DNA of 64,000 nt from Streptomyces sp. RKND-216 (GCF_004795255.1 NZ_SSBQ01000002.1:2172001-2236000), one strand, 5' to 3'. Shown: positions 10,120 through 21,358, numbered from the stretch's first letter. The notes: a model not told the origin generated them from the letters alone. Made by a program: numbers and translations.

Positions 10120-10142
10120 ACCGGCTCGCGGAGCGGGCAGGC

Positions 10143-12227
<2,085 letters not shown>

Positions 12228-12303
12228 TCAGCGGGGTCATGAATGTCTGGGGTGGCGACCTGGAAGACCCGTCGTCGCGGGTGCCGGATCTGCCCGTCGC
12301 GCT

Positions 12304-12330
12304 TTGGCACTCACCGGTGGAGAGTGCCAG
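12304..12330. promoter_or_regulatory. CIRCE element 1 (HrcA operator)
   Basis: TTGGCACTC-N9-GAGTGCCAG, close to the CIRCE consensus TTAGCACTC-N9-GAGTGCTAA and with exact spacing. It is the copy nearer groES. HrcA represses groESL here in the absence of heat stress. Confidence 0.95.
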
Positions 12331-12349
12331 AACCGAGATTATGCCGCGG

Positions 12350-12376
12350 TTAGCACTCCGTCAACCAGAGTGCCAA
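12350..12376. promoter_or_regulatory. CIRCE element 2 (HrcA operator)
   Basis: TTAGCACTC-N9-GAGTGCCAA, the better match to consensus, lying 46 bp (centre to centre) from the first copy. Tandem CIRCE elements are known upstream of actinobacterial groES. It also lies about 85 bp upstream of the divergent Uma2-type gene. Confidence 0.95.
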
Positions 12377-12459
12377 CGACCGGAGTGTCCCGGGGCCTCG
12401 GCGGTACGCTGAGCGGCATCGACGCGTCGAGGTGCCCGCCCTGCGAAGGAGTGCCGACT

Positions 12460-13035
12460 GTGAGTGCGGAATCCCTGCCGGACTGGTTGTGGCCGGCACC
12501 CCCGGACGGCTGGACGGCCGACGACCTGGACAGGCTTCCGCCGTCCGCCCCGCGCACGGAGCTGATCGACGGAGCTCTCATCATGATGTCGCCGCAGACC
12601 TCTTTTCACAGCCGGGTGATGCGGCGGCTGGCCAACGCCATAGAGCTCGCGGCCCCGCACGACCTGCTGACCGAGGTGGAGATGACCATCCGTCTGGGTG
12701 AACGTCAGCGCCCGGAGCCGGACATTCTGGTCGTGGACGCGCCTCCGAAGAAGCAGCGCACCTCCTACTTGCCCGGCGAAGTCGTCCTCGTCGTCGAGAT
12801 CGTCTCGCCGGAGTCCGTCGCACGGGACCGCGAGACGAAGCCGCTGAAGTACGCCCACGCCGGCATCCGGCACTTCTGGCGCGTCGAGGAGGAGGACGAC
12901 CGGACGGTCGTGCACGCCTACGAACGGGACGACACCACGGGCGCCTACGTGGCCACCGGCATCCACCGGGACACGCTCTCGGTCGTCGTCCCGTTCCCCA
13001 TGGAGATCGACCTCACCACGCTGTACGGGCGGTGA
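12460..13035 (+). CDS. Uma2-family (DUF820) endonuclease-like protein
   Basis: 191 aa with the PD-(D/E)XK-like pattern of the Uma2 family: RTELIDGALIMMSPQTSFHSRVMRRLANAI, EPDILVVD, then VVLVVEIVSPESVARDRETKPLKYAHAGIRHFWRV. The acidic residues and the ExxS...K arrangement needed for the nuclease fold are present. The family is abundant in Streptomyces and its biological role is unsettled. GTG 12460 is preceded by GAAGGAG at 8-9 nt. It is divergent from groES, with the CIRCE region between, so it could be influenced by HrcA. Confidence 0.85.
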   Translation: MSAESLPDWLWPAPPDGWTADDLDRLPPSAPRTELIDGALIMMSPQTSFHSRVMRRLANAIELAAPHDLLTEVEMTIRLGERQRPEPDILVVDAPPKKQRTSYLPGEVVLVVEIVSPESVARDRETKPLKYAHAGIRHFWRVEEEDDRTVVHAYERDDTTGAYVATGIHRDTLSVVVPFPMEIDLTTLYGR

Positions 13036-13048
13036 GCCGACGGGCCGC

Positions 13049-14200
13049 TCACAGGTAGTCCTCCAGCCGGCCGACGGCGTAGCCCTGCTCGGCGGCGGCC
13101 TCCAGCACTCCGCGCAGCATGTCGGCCATGGTGCCGCCGTCGCCCCAGGAGGCCGGGCCGCGGTAGTGGGTGAGGATCACGGCGCCCGGGTAGAGGTCCG
13201 CGCCGGGCTCCTGGAAGTCGATGCGGTCCGCCCATGCCTCCATGCCCCACAGCACGACGGCGTCCAGGCCGCAGGCGCGGGCCGCGCGCAGGGTGTCCCG
13301 GTCGTAGGCGCCGTACGGCGGACGGAACAGGCGCGGCTGGGGACCGCCCATCTCCTCCTGGATGCGGTCCTGTTGCCCGCAGATCTCGCGGCGCTGCTCC
13401 CGGTAGGAGAGTGCCGGCAGGTAGGGGTGGGTGAGCGTGTGGTTCTGGACGGTCCCGCCGAGGACCTCCAGGCGGCGGAAGTACCCGTATCCCGGGCGGA
13501 GCACCGCCTCGTCGTCGGCGAGGAAGGACGTCACGGGGATGTCGAGGTCGTCCACCATGCGCAGGAACTCGGGGCTCTTCCGCGCGCCGTCGTCGATGGT
13601 GAGGAAGACGACCCGGTCGTCCGTGGGCACCCGGCGCACCACCGTGGCGCCTCGGACGCGTGGCTTGACGACGGGCGGCGCGGGGCGCGGTGGCGGCGGC
13701 TGAAGCCCCCAGCGGTGGTACGCGGCGACCCGCCGCTGGATGCGTGCGGCGTGCGCGGCGAGGGTGTCGGCGGTGGTCAGTGCCCGGGCGCGCGCGGCGG
13801 GGCCCACCGCGACGGAGAGCGCGAGCGGGCGGCGTGCCGGTGCGGCGACGCGGTCCGCGGCGCGCGGGCGGGCGGCCGGTTCCCCGCCCCCGTGGCCGGG
13901 GGGCCGGCCGTCGTCCCGGTGACGCGTCGCGGGCCGTGCCCCGGTCCGGCCGTCCTGTTGCGAGGTGTCCTCCCGCTCCCCGGGTGCCGCCCGGTGCTCG
14001 CGGGGTCTGGCGGTTCCGGCGTCGGTCGCCGTGGCGGCCCCGGGGCCCGCCCGCCCTGCGGCGGGCCCGTCCGCCTGCACCGGGTCGCCGGCGGCCGAGG
14101 CGGGCGGCGGCTCGTCGGCCGTTCCCGCACCGGGGGCGAGGGCGGCGAGTAGCGCGAGGGCGGAGAAAGCCAGGACGGGACGGGTCGTTCGTCCGGTCAT
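13049..14200 (-). CDS. Secreted polysaccharide deacetylase
   Basis: 383 aa. A signal peptide (about residues 1-27: TGRTTRPVLAFSALALLAALAPGA) precedes a long low-complexity Ala/Pro/Gly/Arg linker (30-180) and a C-terminal NodB-type catalytic domain. Motif 1 is FLTIDDG, motif 2 NHTLTHPYL supplies the two zinc-binding His, motif 3 is RPPYGAYD, then VVLWGMEAWADR and AVILTHY. Such enzymes remove acetyl groups from cell-wall or extracellular glycans. ATG 14200 was chosen because AAAGGT lies 5 nt upstream and the signal peptide begins there. It is convergent with the Uma2-type gene. Confidence 0.9.
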   Translation of the reverse strand: MTGRTTRPVLAFSALALLAALAPGAGTADEPPPASAAGDPVQADGPAAGRAGPGAATATDAGTARPREHRAAPGEREDTSQQDGRTGARPATRHRDDGRPPGHGGGEPAARPRAADRVAAPARRPLALSVAVGPAARARALTTADTLAAHAARIQRRVAAYHRWGLQPPPPRPAPPVVKPRVRGATVVRRVPTDDRVVFLTIDDGARKSPEFLRMVDDLDIPVTSFLADDEAVLRPGYGYFRRLEVLGGTVQNHTLTHPYLPALSYREQRREICGQQDRIQEEMGGPQPRLFRPPYGAYDRDTLRAARACGLDAVVLWGMEAWADRIDFQEPGADLYPGAVILTHYRGPASWGDGGTMADMLRGVLEAAAEQGYAVGRLEDYL

Positions 14201-14290
14201 ATTTACCTTTTGTCGCATTACTCGCATGACGCCGGATCGTGCCACCCGCTCCCGGGGACACCCCGCAGACGTTCCGGCGCGGCGGGGAGA

Positions 14291-15586
14291 ATGAGCCGTG
14301 TGGCCGTATCCGACACCCCCGACACGCCAGGTCCCCCCGACCCGCCGGACGACGCACCGGGCGCCGTACCCGACTCCCTACCGGACGACGTGCCCGAGGA
14401 CGTCGCCGCGTTCGCCGCGCTGCTGACGCCCGAGGGCGCGACGCTGCTGCACGCGCTGCGCGACCACGACCCCGCGGACGAGCTGGCCGTGGTGACCCGG
14501 CTGCGGCGGACGCATCCGCCGTCGCTGGTGACCGCGGCCGTCGCGCAGGCCCGGCTGCGGCAGCGAGCCGTCGCCAAGTTCGGCGCGGCGGACGCGGCCC
14601 GGATGTACTTCACGCCGAACGGGCTGGAGCAGGCCACCCGTACGGCGGTCGCGGAGCACCGCGCCGCCCGGTTCGCCGCGCGCGGGGCAGGCCGCGTCGC
14701 CGACCTGGGCTGCGGCGTCGGAGGCGACGCACTCGCCCTGGCCCGTGCCGGCCTGTCCGTCCGGGCGGTCGACCGCGACCCGCTGACCTGCGCCGTCGCC
14801 CGCGCCAACGCGGCGGTACTCGGGCTGGACGGCCTGATCGAGGTGCGCTGCGGCGACGTCGCCGCGGCGGACCTCACCGGCTGCGACGCCGTGTTCGTCG
14901 ACCCCGCCCGGCGCGGCGGGCGCCGGGGCGGCCGCATCTTCGACCCGGAGGCGTACTCCCCGCCGCTGAGCTGGGCGATCGACACCGCACGCGCCGCGCA
15001 GCACGCCGCCCTCAAGGTGGCGCCCGGGATCCCGCACGACGTGGTGCCGGAGGAGGCCGAGGCGGAGTGGATCTCCTGCGCCGGGGACGTGAAGGAGGCC
15101 GTGCTCTGGTTCGGCGGGCCCGCGGGCGGAGACGGTCCGCGCGTGCGGGCCACGCTGCTGCCGCAGGGCGCGACCCTGCACGGCGCCGGGCTGCCCGACC
15201 CGGAGCCGGGCCCCGTCGGCCGCTACCTCTACGAGCCGGACGGCGCGGTGATCCGCGCCCATCTCGTCGCGGAGGCAGCGGCGGCCGTCGGCGGCCGGCT
15301 GATCGACCCGACGATCGCGTACGTCACCGCCGACGCGCTCACCCCCACGCCGTTCGCGACCGCGTACGAGATCACCGACGTGCTGCCGTTCCACCTCAAA
15401 CGACTGCGCGCTCTGGTCCGCGAGCGGCGGATCGGCACGCTGACGGTGAAGAAGCGCGGCTCCGCCGTCGAACCCGAGGAGCTGCGGAGGAAGGTGAAGC
15501 CCCGGGGCCCGGGCTCGGCCACCGTGTTCCTCACCCGCGTCGCGGGCGCCCCCACCATGCTGCTCGGCCGCCCGGCGAGCGCGTAG
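14291..15586 (+). CDS. SAM-dependent methyltransferase with THUMP-like domain
   Basis: 431 aa. The Rossmann methyltransferase core is clear: VADLGCGVGGDALALA (motif I), AVDRDPLTCAVARANAAV, and VFVDPARR, an acidic-proline motif seen in RNA methyltransferases. The C-terminal part (about 330-425, ending KKRGSAVEPEELRRKVK) matches the THUMP-like domain of a conserved actinobacterial family. The target is unknown; RNA is likely. The start is uncertain between ATG 14291 (GGGGAG very close) and GTG 14300 (better spacing). It is divergent from the deacetylase. Confidence 0.85.
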   Translation: MSRVAVSDTPDTPGPPDPPDDAPGAVPDSLPDDVPEDVAAFAALLTPEGATLLHALRDHDPADELAVVTRLRRTHPPSLVTAAVAQARLRQRAVAKFGAADAARMYFTPNGLEQATRTAVAEHRAARFAARGAGRVADLGCGVGGDALALARAGLSVRAVDRDPLTCAVARANAAVLGLDGLIEVRCGDVAAADLTGCDAVFVDPARRGGRRGGRIFDPEAYSPPLSWAIDTARAAQHAALKVAPGIPHDVVPEEAEAEWISCAGDVKEAVLWFGGPAGGDGPRVRATLLPQGATLHGAGLPDPEPGPVGRYLYEPDGAVIRAHLVAEAAAAVGGRLIDPTIAYVTADALTPTPFATAYEITDVLPFHLKRLRALVRERRIGTLTVKKRGSAVEPEELRRKVKPRGPGSATVFLTRVAGAPTMLLGRPASA

Positions 15587-15666
15587 GCCGCTTCGGCCCC
15601 CCGGGGGTTCGCAGGGCGCGCGTCGCCCGGCAGGGATGGTGCCCACACGCGACACCGGGGGGCACC

Positions 15667-15849
15667 GTGAGACGAGCCGTACGCCTGATCCTGCTCACGC
15701 TCGTCCTGGTGCTCGCCGGCCCCGCCCCGGCCCTGGCCGGGGAAGGCCAAGGGCAGGTCTCCCGATCCGCCTACCTCGCACGGCAGTTGGCCGACGACCC
15801 GGTCTACGTCAGCGACCAGGTGCCGAGAGCGGTCCTGCGGTCCGCCTGA
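15667..15849 (+). pseudogene. Truncated secreted-protein ORF
   Basis: 60 codons from GTG 15667. Residues 1-24 form a good signal peptide (RRAVRLILLTLVLVLAGPAPALA), followed by SRSAYLARQLADDPVYVSDQVPRAV and an early stop. I remember longer Streptomyces secreted proteins that start this way and continue for several hundred residues, so this looks like the preserved 5' end of a truncated gene. The stop codon lies inside a hairpin that also covers the stop of the opposing gene. A genuine 36-residue secreted peptide cannot be excluded. Confidence 0.5.
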
Positions 15850-15883
15850 CGCACCACCCCCGAGGTGGTGGGCCGTCAGGCGG
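15842..15883. terminator. Shared hairpin covering two opposing stop codons
   Basis: Outer arms of 10 bp (15842-15851 and 15874-15883) and inner arms of 7 bp (15852-15858 and 15864-15870) make a near-perfect structure. The plus-strand stop (15847-15849) lies in the left arm and the minus-strand stop (15876-15878) in the right arm. Confidence 0.75.
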
Positions 15884-16133
15884 GCTGGACCTGCTCGAAG
15901 CGCCAGCGGTGCACCGGGCGGGCGATCAGCTCGGCCGGCGGTTCGGGTACTTCGGGGAGGTCCGCGTCGTAGCCCGCGTGCCACCAGGCGATGACGAGCA
16001 CCCGGTCGCCGGGCGCGCGGTAGGTCTCGCGGCGCAGCGGCGCCGGAGAGAGCACCTGGTGACGGGCCCAGGAGAGCAGCTCGTCGCCGCGGCCCTCGAC
16101 GGCCTTGGCCTCCCACATCAGTGCGACGGTCAT
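15876..16133 (-). CDS. Conserved hypothetical protein downstream of tsaD
   Basis: 85 aa, not assigned to a function. It reads [22 protein letters not shown], then [21 protein letters not shown] and a Pro-rich end with [11 protein letters not shown]. The alternation of strands and one helix suggests a small ferredoxin-like alpha/beta fold, as in ABM-type proteins. Its ATG overlaps the tsaD stop by 4 bp, so it is translationally coupled to tsaD as last gene of the tsaB-rimI-tsaD operon. Confidence 0.7.
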   Translation of the reverse strand: MTVALMWEAKAVEGRGDELLSWARHQVLSPAPLRRETYRAPGDRVLVIAWWHAGYDADLPEVPEPPAELIARPVHRWRFEQVQPA

Positions 16134-17266
16134 GCGTACAGGTTCTTCCTGCTCAGTTCGTGCACGTGGTCGTGGTCGTGGCGGTGACCGAGAGCATGGT
16201 CATGGCCGTCCTCCTGCCCTTCCCGGCCCGGAACGTGCGGTTCCGTGACCGGCAGGGACGAGTCGGCGGGCAGATCCCAGTCGGACGCCGCCCGGTTCCG
16301 GGCGACCATCTCCGCACCGAGCGCGGCGACCATCGCTCCGTTGTCCGTGCACAGCTTGGGCCGTGGCACGCGGAGCGTGATGCCGGCGTCCGCGCAGCGC
16401 TCCTCGGCCATCGCCCGCAGCCGGGTGTTGGCCGCGACGCCGCCGCCGATCATCAGATGGTCGACGCCCTCGTCCTTGCAGGCGCGGATCGCCTTGCGGG
16501 TCAGTACGTCGGTGACCGCCTCCTGGAAGGACGCGGCCACGTCCGCGACGGGCACGTCCTCGCCCGCGTTGCGCTTCGCCTCGATCCAGCGGGCGACGGC
16601 CGTCTTCAGGCCCGAGAAGGAGAAGTCGTACGGCGCGTCGCGCGGGCCGGTGAGCCCGCGCGGGAACGCGATCGCCCGCGGGTCGCCCTCGCGCGCGTAC
16701 CGGTCGATGATCGGCCCGCCGGGGAAGCCGAGGTGCAGGATGCGAGCGATCTTGTCGAACGCCTCGCCGGCCGCGTCGTCGATGGTCGAGCCCAGCGGCC
16801 GCACGTCGGAGGTGATGTCTGGGGCGAGCAGCAGCGAGGAGTGGCCGCCGGAGACCAGCAGCGCCATCGTCGGCTCCGGCAGCGCGCCGTGCTCCAGCTG
16901 GTCGACGCAGATGTGCGAGGCAAGGTGGTTCACCCCGTACAGCGGCTTGCCGAGCGCGTAGGCGTACGCCTTGGCGGCCGAGACGCCGACGAGCAGGGCC
17001 CCGGCGAGGCCCGGACCGGCGGTGACGGCGACGCCGTCGAGGTCGCGGGCGGACACGCCGGCCTCCTTCAGCGCCCGCTCGACGGTCGGCACCATCGCCT
17101 CCAGGTGGGCGCGGCTGGCGACCTCGGGCACCACGCCGCCGAACCGTGCGTGTTCGTCCACGCTGGAGGCGATGGCGTCCGCGAGCAGCGTGTGCCCGCG
17201 GACGACGCCGACACCGGTCTCGTCGCAGGAGGTCTCGATACCGAGGACTAGGGGCTCGTCAGCCAT
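16130..17266 (-). CDS. tsaD: tRNA N6-adenosine threonylcarbamoyltransferase TsaD
   Basis: Transfers threonylcarbamoyl from TC-AMP to A37 of ANN-reading tRNAs, with TsaB and TsaE. 378 aa, ASKHA fold: [15 protein letters not shown] at the N-terminus, [11 protein letters not shown] with the metal-binding His pair, [25 protein letters not shown] and [11 protein letters not shown]. The last 30 residues form an unusual tail rich in His and Asp ([18 protein letters not shown]) beyond the conserved domain; it could bind metal but is not part of the known active site. The start overlaps the rimI end by 8 bp. Confidence 0.97.
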   Translation of the reverse strand: MADEPLVLGIETSCDETGVGVVRGHTLLADAIASSVDEHARFGGVVPEVASRAHLEAMVPTVERALKEAGVSARDLDGVAVTAGPGLAGALLVGVSAAKAYAYALGKPLYGVNHLASHICVDQLEHGALPEPTMALLVSGGHSSLLLAPDITSDVRPLGSTIDDAAGEAFDKIARILHLGFPGGPIIDRYAREGDPRAIAFPRGLTGPRDAPYDFSFSGLKTAVARWIEAKRNAGEDVPVADVAASFQEAVTDVLTRKAIRACKDEGVDHLMIGGGVAANTRLRAMAEERCADAGITLRVPRPKLCTDNGAMVAALGAEMVARNRAASDWDLPADSSLPVTEPHVPGREGQEDGHDHALGHRHDHDHVHELSRKNLYA

Positions 17267-17876
17267 GGCGGCTTCCTTGGGTCTCGTCGTGCGCGTCGCG
17301 CGGCGCGGGATCGCGGTGGCGCCGCATCACGTAGGCGTCGACGTTGCCGGGCTGGTAGTAGCCGCGGCGGACGCCGATGGTCTCGAAGCCGAAGCGCTCG
17401 TAGAGGCGCTGGGCGCGCGGGTTGTCGACGCGCACCTCCAGCATGACGCTGCGGCAGCCGAACGCGCCCTCGGCGGCGTCCAGCAGTGCGGCGAGCAGCC
17501 GGGAGCCGAGCCCGGTGCCCTCGTGGGCGGGAAGCACGCCGATGGTCTGGATGTCGCCGACCCCGTCGACCGCGGCGAGCCCGCCGTAGCCGACGAGACC
17601 GCCACCGGGTGCGGCGGCGACCAGGTAGCGGCGGGTGGCGTGCGGGCCGCGGGCGTGCGCCAGCTCTGACCAGAACATGCCCGCCGACCAGGCGTCCTGC
17701 GGGAAGAGCGCCCGTTCCAGCCCGAGCACGGCCTCGATGTCCCACCACCGCATCTCGCGCAGGGCGACCGTCTCCGCCGGCGTCTGCCCCCGCGTCGTTC
17801 CGGTGCCGGTGCCGGACGTCGGGGCGTCGCCCGGGGGCTTCCGGGTCTCGGCGGGGCGTGCGTTCCGGATGCTCAC
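17259..17876 (-). CDS. rimI: Ribosomal protein S18-alanine N-acetyltransferase RimI
   Basis: 205-aa GNAT acetyltransferase. A variable, Thr/Gly/Pro-rich N-terminus of about 40 residues precedes the GNAT core: [21 protein letters not shown], the acetyl-CoA loop [42 protein letters not shown] and [15 protein letters not shown]. RimI acetylates the N-terminal Ala of S18 in E. coli. GTG 17876 overlaps the tsaB stop by 4 bp; its position between tsaB and tsaD is the usual one. Confidence 0.93.
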   Translation of the reverse strand: MSIRNARPAETRKPPGDAPTSGTGTGTTRGQTPAETVALREMRWWDIEAVLGLERALFPQDAWSAGMFWSELAHARGPHATRRYLVAAAPGGGLVGYGGLAAVDGVGDIQTIGVLPAHEGTGLGSRLLAALLDAAEGAFGCRSVMLEVRVDNPRAQRLYERFGFETIGVRRGYYQPGNVDAYVMRRHRDPAPRDAHDETQGSRHG

Positions 17877-18544
17877 CGGGGAGTGACCACCTTGTAGTTC
17901 CGGGGCACCTGCGCGTCCGGCCGCCGCAGGTACAGCGGGCGCGTCGGCAGGAACCCGGTGCCGCCGCCGGGGTCGGCGGTCAGGAGTTCCGCCGCCAGTT
18001 CGGCCAGCGCCGCGGCCGACACGTGTTCGGGCAGGTCCTCGCGTACGGCGGTGAAGGTGTCGGCGTACAGGCGGGCGCCCGCTCCGGCGGCGGGCACGCC
18101 CGCCACGGCGTCCGCGATGTCCGCCGGGCGGTCCACGGACGGTTCACCCCGCCGGGTACGGGAGTCGGCGTAGTGCGCCCAGTACACCTCTTTGCGGCGA
18201 GCGTCGGTCGCCACCACGAACGGGGTGTCCAGACCGGTGGCGTAGGCGATGCCGTCCAGCGTGCACAGACCGTGCAGGGGCACGCCGAGGGCCGCGCCGA
18301 ACGCCTCGGCGGTGGCCAGTCCGACGCGGAGGCCGGTGTACGGGCCGGGCCCGACGCCGGCCACGACGTGCGTGACGTCGGCGAGGGTGCGCTCCGCCTC
18401 ACGGAGCACCCGGTCCACGGAGGGGAGCAGCAGCTCCCCGTGGCGGCGGGCGTCGACCTGGTCGGCGCGGGCGAGTACCTGCGCACCGTCGTGCACGGCG
18501 ACGGTGACGGCGGGCGTGGCGGTGTCCAGAGCGAGCAGCAGCAC
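17873..18544 (-). CDS. tsaB: TsaB, partner subunit of the t6A enzyme
   Basis: 223-aa ASKHA-fold paralogue of TsaD without catalytic metal ligands; it dimerises with TsaD and is needed for t6A synthesis. Visible blocks are LLLALDTATPAVTVAVHDG, GVGPGPYTGLRVGLATAEAFG and VVATDARRKEVYWAHY. GTG 18544 is preceded, with a 6-nt gap, by TAGGCT (18556-18551 on the reverse strand) and no Shine-Dalgarno, so a leaderless transcript probably starts here. First gene of tsaB-rimI-tsaD. Confidence 0.95.
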   Translation of the reverse strand: MLLLALDTATPAVTVAVHDGAQVLARADQVDARRHGELLLPSVDRVLREAERTLADVTHVVAGVGPGPYTGLRVGLATAEAFGAALGVPLHGLCTLDGIAYATGLDTPFVVATDARRKEVYWAHYADSRTRRGEPSVDRPADIADAVAGVPAAGAGARLYADTFTAVREDLPEHVSAAALAELAAELLTADPGGGTGFLPTRPLYLRRPDAQVPRNYKVVTPR

Positions 18545-19023
18545 GGTGCCAGCCTACGGCCGATCGGTCGGCCTCCCGAACCACGTCTCCGCGGCGCACG
18601 TGCGCCGTCAGGGCTCCGCGGAACGCCGCGAGGGACGGCCTCACGGGGGCGGCACGTCCGTCTCACCGGCGGTCCGTCCCCCGACGTGCGGGGCTCCGGG
18701 AGCGAGACCCGGAACCGGACGGAGGCATGGTGGTGGATCACCCGCGAACGACCTCGGCCGACGGCCGTGGACGCGGCGGGCGGACCGGTCGGCTCTGCAC
18801 GGGGCGGACGCAGGGGAGGCGCCGCCGCCCCGCCCCCGTTCGGGCCCGGCCCGTCGGCGCGCGGGCCGAGGCGCGTGCAGGCCTCCGGGGCCGCGTGCGG
18901 GCCGAGGCGTCCGGCGCCCGGACGGGAGGTCGTGCGCTGACCCGGACCGTTGCGTACGGCGCCCCGCAAGGCGCGCGGCACCGGATGTGCGCCGTCGGAG
19001 GCCGACGCGCCGCCGTCGCGCAC
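18545..19023. other. 479-bp intergenic stretch, no gene seen
   Basis: The region lies between the tsaB start and the end of the ClC gene. It contains the leaderless tsaB promoter at its left edge. The rest is very GC-rich with several short inverted repeats. Open frames here lack ribosome-binding sites and recognisable protein sequence. It may be a remnant of a lost gene, but I see no positive evidence. Confidence 0.6.
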
Positions 19024-20394
19024 TCAGCGGTCCGCGGTGTCCCCCGCCGTCCCGGGAGGGCTGAGCACGGCGGTGCCGACGTAGGCCGTGACCACCGCGA
19101 CGATCACCAGCGGCATCACCGTCAGCCCGGCCTTCCCGAGCAGCAGGGTCGCCAGGAGGACCGAGGTCAGGGGCAACCGGAGCATGGCGGTTCCCATGGC
19201 GCCGATGCCGATGGCGAAGCCGGACAGCGGGGACAGCCCGGGCAGGTGGGCGAGGAGCAGCCCACCGGTGGCTCCCACGAACATCGCGGGGAACACCGGG
19301 CCGCCCCGGAAACCGGCGAGGCACAGCGCGTACATGACCGTCTTGCACACCAGCAGCAGCGCCAGGGTGGCCGCCGAGTAGCCGGCGGCGTCCGCCAGCA
19401 GCGGGCTGAGCGCGGACTGCCCGGAGTAGAGCACCTCGCTCGCCTCCCGGTCCGTACCCGCCGCATAGCCGACCGCGACGGCGCCGACGGCCAGGCCGAG
19501 GCAGACCGTGCCGGTAACCCGCCGGGGCTCGACCCACCGGCGCACCCGGACGGCGCCCCTGCGGACGAGCGCGCAGGCCAGGGCGGCGACGAGCCCGGTC
19601 AGGACCGCGTAGCCGAACTCGGGAACGGTCGGGTCCTGGGCCGGGGGCACGTCGGTCAGTTCCAGCGCGTAGGTGCCCAGCCCGGTCCAGGACCCGAGGC
19701 CGACGAAGAGCAGCGATCCGACTCCGGCCGCGAGGAGGCCGGGCACCAGCACCGGCCCCAGCATCGCCCCGGCCAGCCCGGAGGCCTCCATCAGCAGGAA
19801 CGCGCCCAGCAGCGGCGAGCCGAGCAGGGAGCTGACGGCCGCGAAGCTCCCCGCCGCGCCGAGCACGGTGCTCGCTTGCGGCGCCGGATCGCGGCGGGCC
19901 AGGCGTACGGCGTTCGCGGCCAGTCCGGCGCCCAGGGCGAGCAGTGGCGCCTCCGGCCCGAGCACCGCGCCGAAGGAGAGCGACGCCAGCGCGGCCAGCA
20001 CGATGCCCGGCAGCTCGACGGCACGCGGCGGGGCACCGGGCGCGAAGCCGGCAGAGGGCTCGTGACCGCCGTTCCCCGGCAGGTAGCGGATGGCCAGACC
20101 CGCGCACAGGCCGCCGACCGCGAGCAGCGGCAACGGCCACCACAGCGGGGTGGCGGCCAGGCCCAGGGCTTCCGGCAGGTCCTTCCACAACACGTGCTGG
20201 AGGCTCTCCGTCAGCGCGAGGAACCCGAACGCCGCCGCACAGACCGGCACTCCGAGCAGGGCCGACGCCACCAGCAGCACCGCGTAGCGGCGGCTGCGCA
20301 CCAGGGCGAGAGGATCGCCGACCGCTCCCGTCGCGGCGCCGGAACCCGGGCGGGGGCCGGGCGACGGAGAAGGGGTGCCGGACCCGGCTGCCAT
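19024..20394 (-). CDS. ClC-family chloride channel/antiporter
   Basis: 456 aa, strongly hydrophobic, about ten or more membrane helices after a short Gly/Ser/Pro N-terminus. The ClC filter motifs are present in degenerate form: GPEAPLLALGA corresponds to GxEGP with the gating glutamate kept, GSPLLGAFLLMEA to the next block, and FRGGPVFPAMFVGATGG to GGxFxP. No C-terminal CBS domains. ATG 20394 follows GAGGAGG. The tyrosine-side selectivity residues are not obvious, so ion specificity (chloride, fluoride or nitrate) and exchange mode are open. Confidence 0.88.
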   Translation of the reverse strand: MAAGSGTPSPSPGPRPGSGAATGAVGDPLALVRSRRYAVLLVASALLGVPVCAAAFGFLALTESLQHVLWKDLPEALGLAATPLWWPLPLLAVGGLCAGLAIRYLPGNGGHEPSAGFAPGAPPRAVELPGIVLAALASLSFGAVLGPEAPLLALGAGLAANAVRLARRDPAPQASTVLGAAGSFAAVSSLLGSPLLGAFLLMEASGLAGAMLGPVLVPGLLAAGVGSLLFVGLGSWTGLGTYALELTDVPPAQDPTVPEFGYAVLTGLVAALACALVRRGAVRVRRWVEPRRVTGTVCLGLAVGAVAVGYAAGTDREASEVLYSGQSALSPLLADAAGYSAATLALLLVCKTVMYALCLAGFRGGPVFPAMFVGATGGLLLAHLPGLSPLSGFAIGIGAMGTAMLRLPLTSVLLATLLLGKAGLTVMPLVIVAVVTAYVGTAVLSPPGTAGDTADR

Positions 20395-20693
20395 ACGCTG
20401 CGCCTCCTCGCCCCGGCCCCGCCGGGCCCTCACCTGCCCCCACCGGCTCTGACACGCCCTCCCGGGGCGACGACCGGAACGGGACGCGCCACTGTGGCAC
20501 GGGAGGCGGCCGGTCCGGTTCGGCGGCGCGCGGGTCCCGCCGTACCGGGCCCGAACGGCGCCGGGTAGTGCGCCCGGACGGAGCCCTCCCGCCCCGGGGC
20601 CCGGGCTCTCGGCCACGCCCGGGGGCGCGCCGCCCCCGGGCACTGCTAACGTCGGGCCGCTGGCGAACGCAGGCAGACGGAGGGTGGCAGCCG

Positions 20694-21272
20694 GTGACAG
20701 GCAAAAGCGGCCGCAGCGCGGGGACTTTCGTCGCGGTTCTCACCGCGCTGGCCTTCGCCGTGGTGTCCTTCCTCGCCTTCCAGGCGGCCGCCGCCCAGGA
20801 CGACGGGCACACGGCCCCGAACGGCGCGGGCACCGGGGCGAACGGCTCCCCCACCCCCAGCGCGTCCGCCCTGGACCGCAAGGAGTCCGAACGCGTCCTG
20901 CCCGCCGACTCCGGCACCGGGGAACGCGTCGTCTACTCGCTGCGGCGCGACCGCGTGTGGCTGGTGGGCGCCAACGAACGGGTCTCCCGCACGTACGAGG
21001 TCTGGCCGGGCACGGTGGACCCGGAGCCTGACGCGTACGAGGTGACCTCGCGCACGGCGCAGGTCACCGGCACCGACGGCGTGCCGATCGAGAACGTGGT
21101 GATCTTCGGGTACGCGGACGGGACGGTCGTGGGCTTCAGCGCCGCGGCGGACGGCTCCCGTCCGGAGCTGGACCCGGCGAAGAAGACCGGCGGCATCCGG
21201 GAACGCACCGCGGACGGCGAGGCCATGTGGCGATTCGCCACCCCGGGCACCCCGGTGGTCGTCGTCCCCTGA
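20694..21272 (+). CDS. Membrane-anchored protein with degenerate L,D-transpeptidase-like segment
   Basis: 192 aa. An uncleaved N-terminal helix (GTFVAVLTALAFAVVSFLAF, about residues 10-29) is followed by an Ala/Gly/Ser linker and an extracytoplasmic domain: VVYSLRRDRVWLVGANERVSRTYEVWPG, DAYEVTSRTAQVTG, VIFGYADGTVVGFSAA. The first strands resemble the start of YkuD-type domains (xVWLVdanGxvxrtxxv), but the HG...SHGC catalytic motif is absent and there is no cysteine. It may be a structural or binding derivative. GTG 20694 is preceded by GGAGGG. Divergent from the ClC gene. Confidence 0.7.
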   Translation: MTGKSGRSAGTFVAVLTALAFAVVSFLAFQAAAAQDDGHTAPNGAGTGANGSPTPSASALDRKESERVLPADSGTGERVVYSLRRDRVWLVGANERVSRTYEVWPGTVDPEPDAYEVTSRTAQVTGTDGVPIENVVIFGYADGTVVGFSAAADGSRPELDPAKKTGGIRERTADGEAMWRFATPGTPVVVVP

Positions 21273-21358
21273 CGGTCGGGCGCGGGCGGCGGCACGGCAC
21301 CGCAGGCGCCGGGAGCACGTGCGCGGGGACAGCCGGAAACCACCCGTACGGGCGACGC

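Noticed and set aside
18545..19023. Pseudogene between tsaB and the ClC gene
   Set aside because: Translated in all frames I could not find a recognisable protein fragment.
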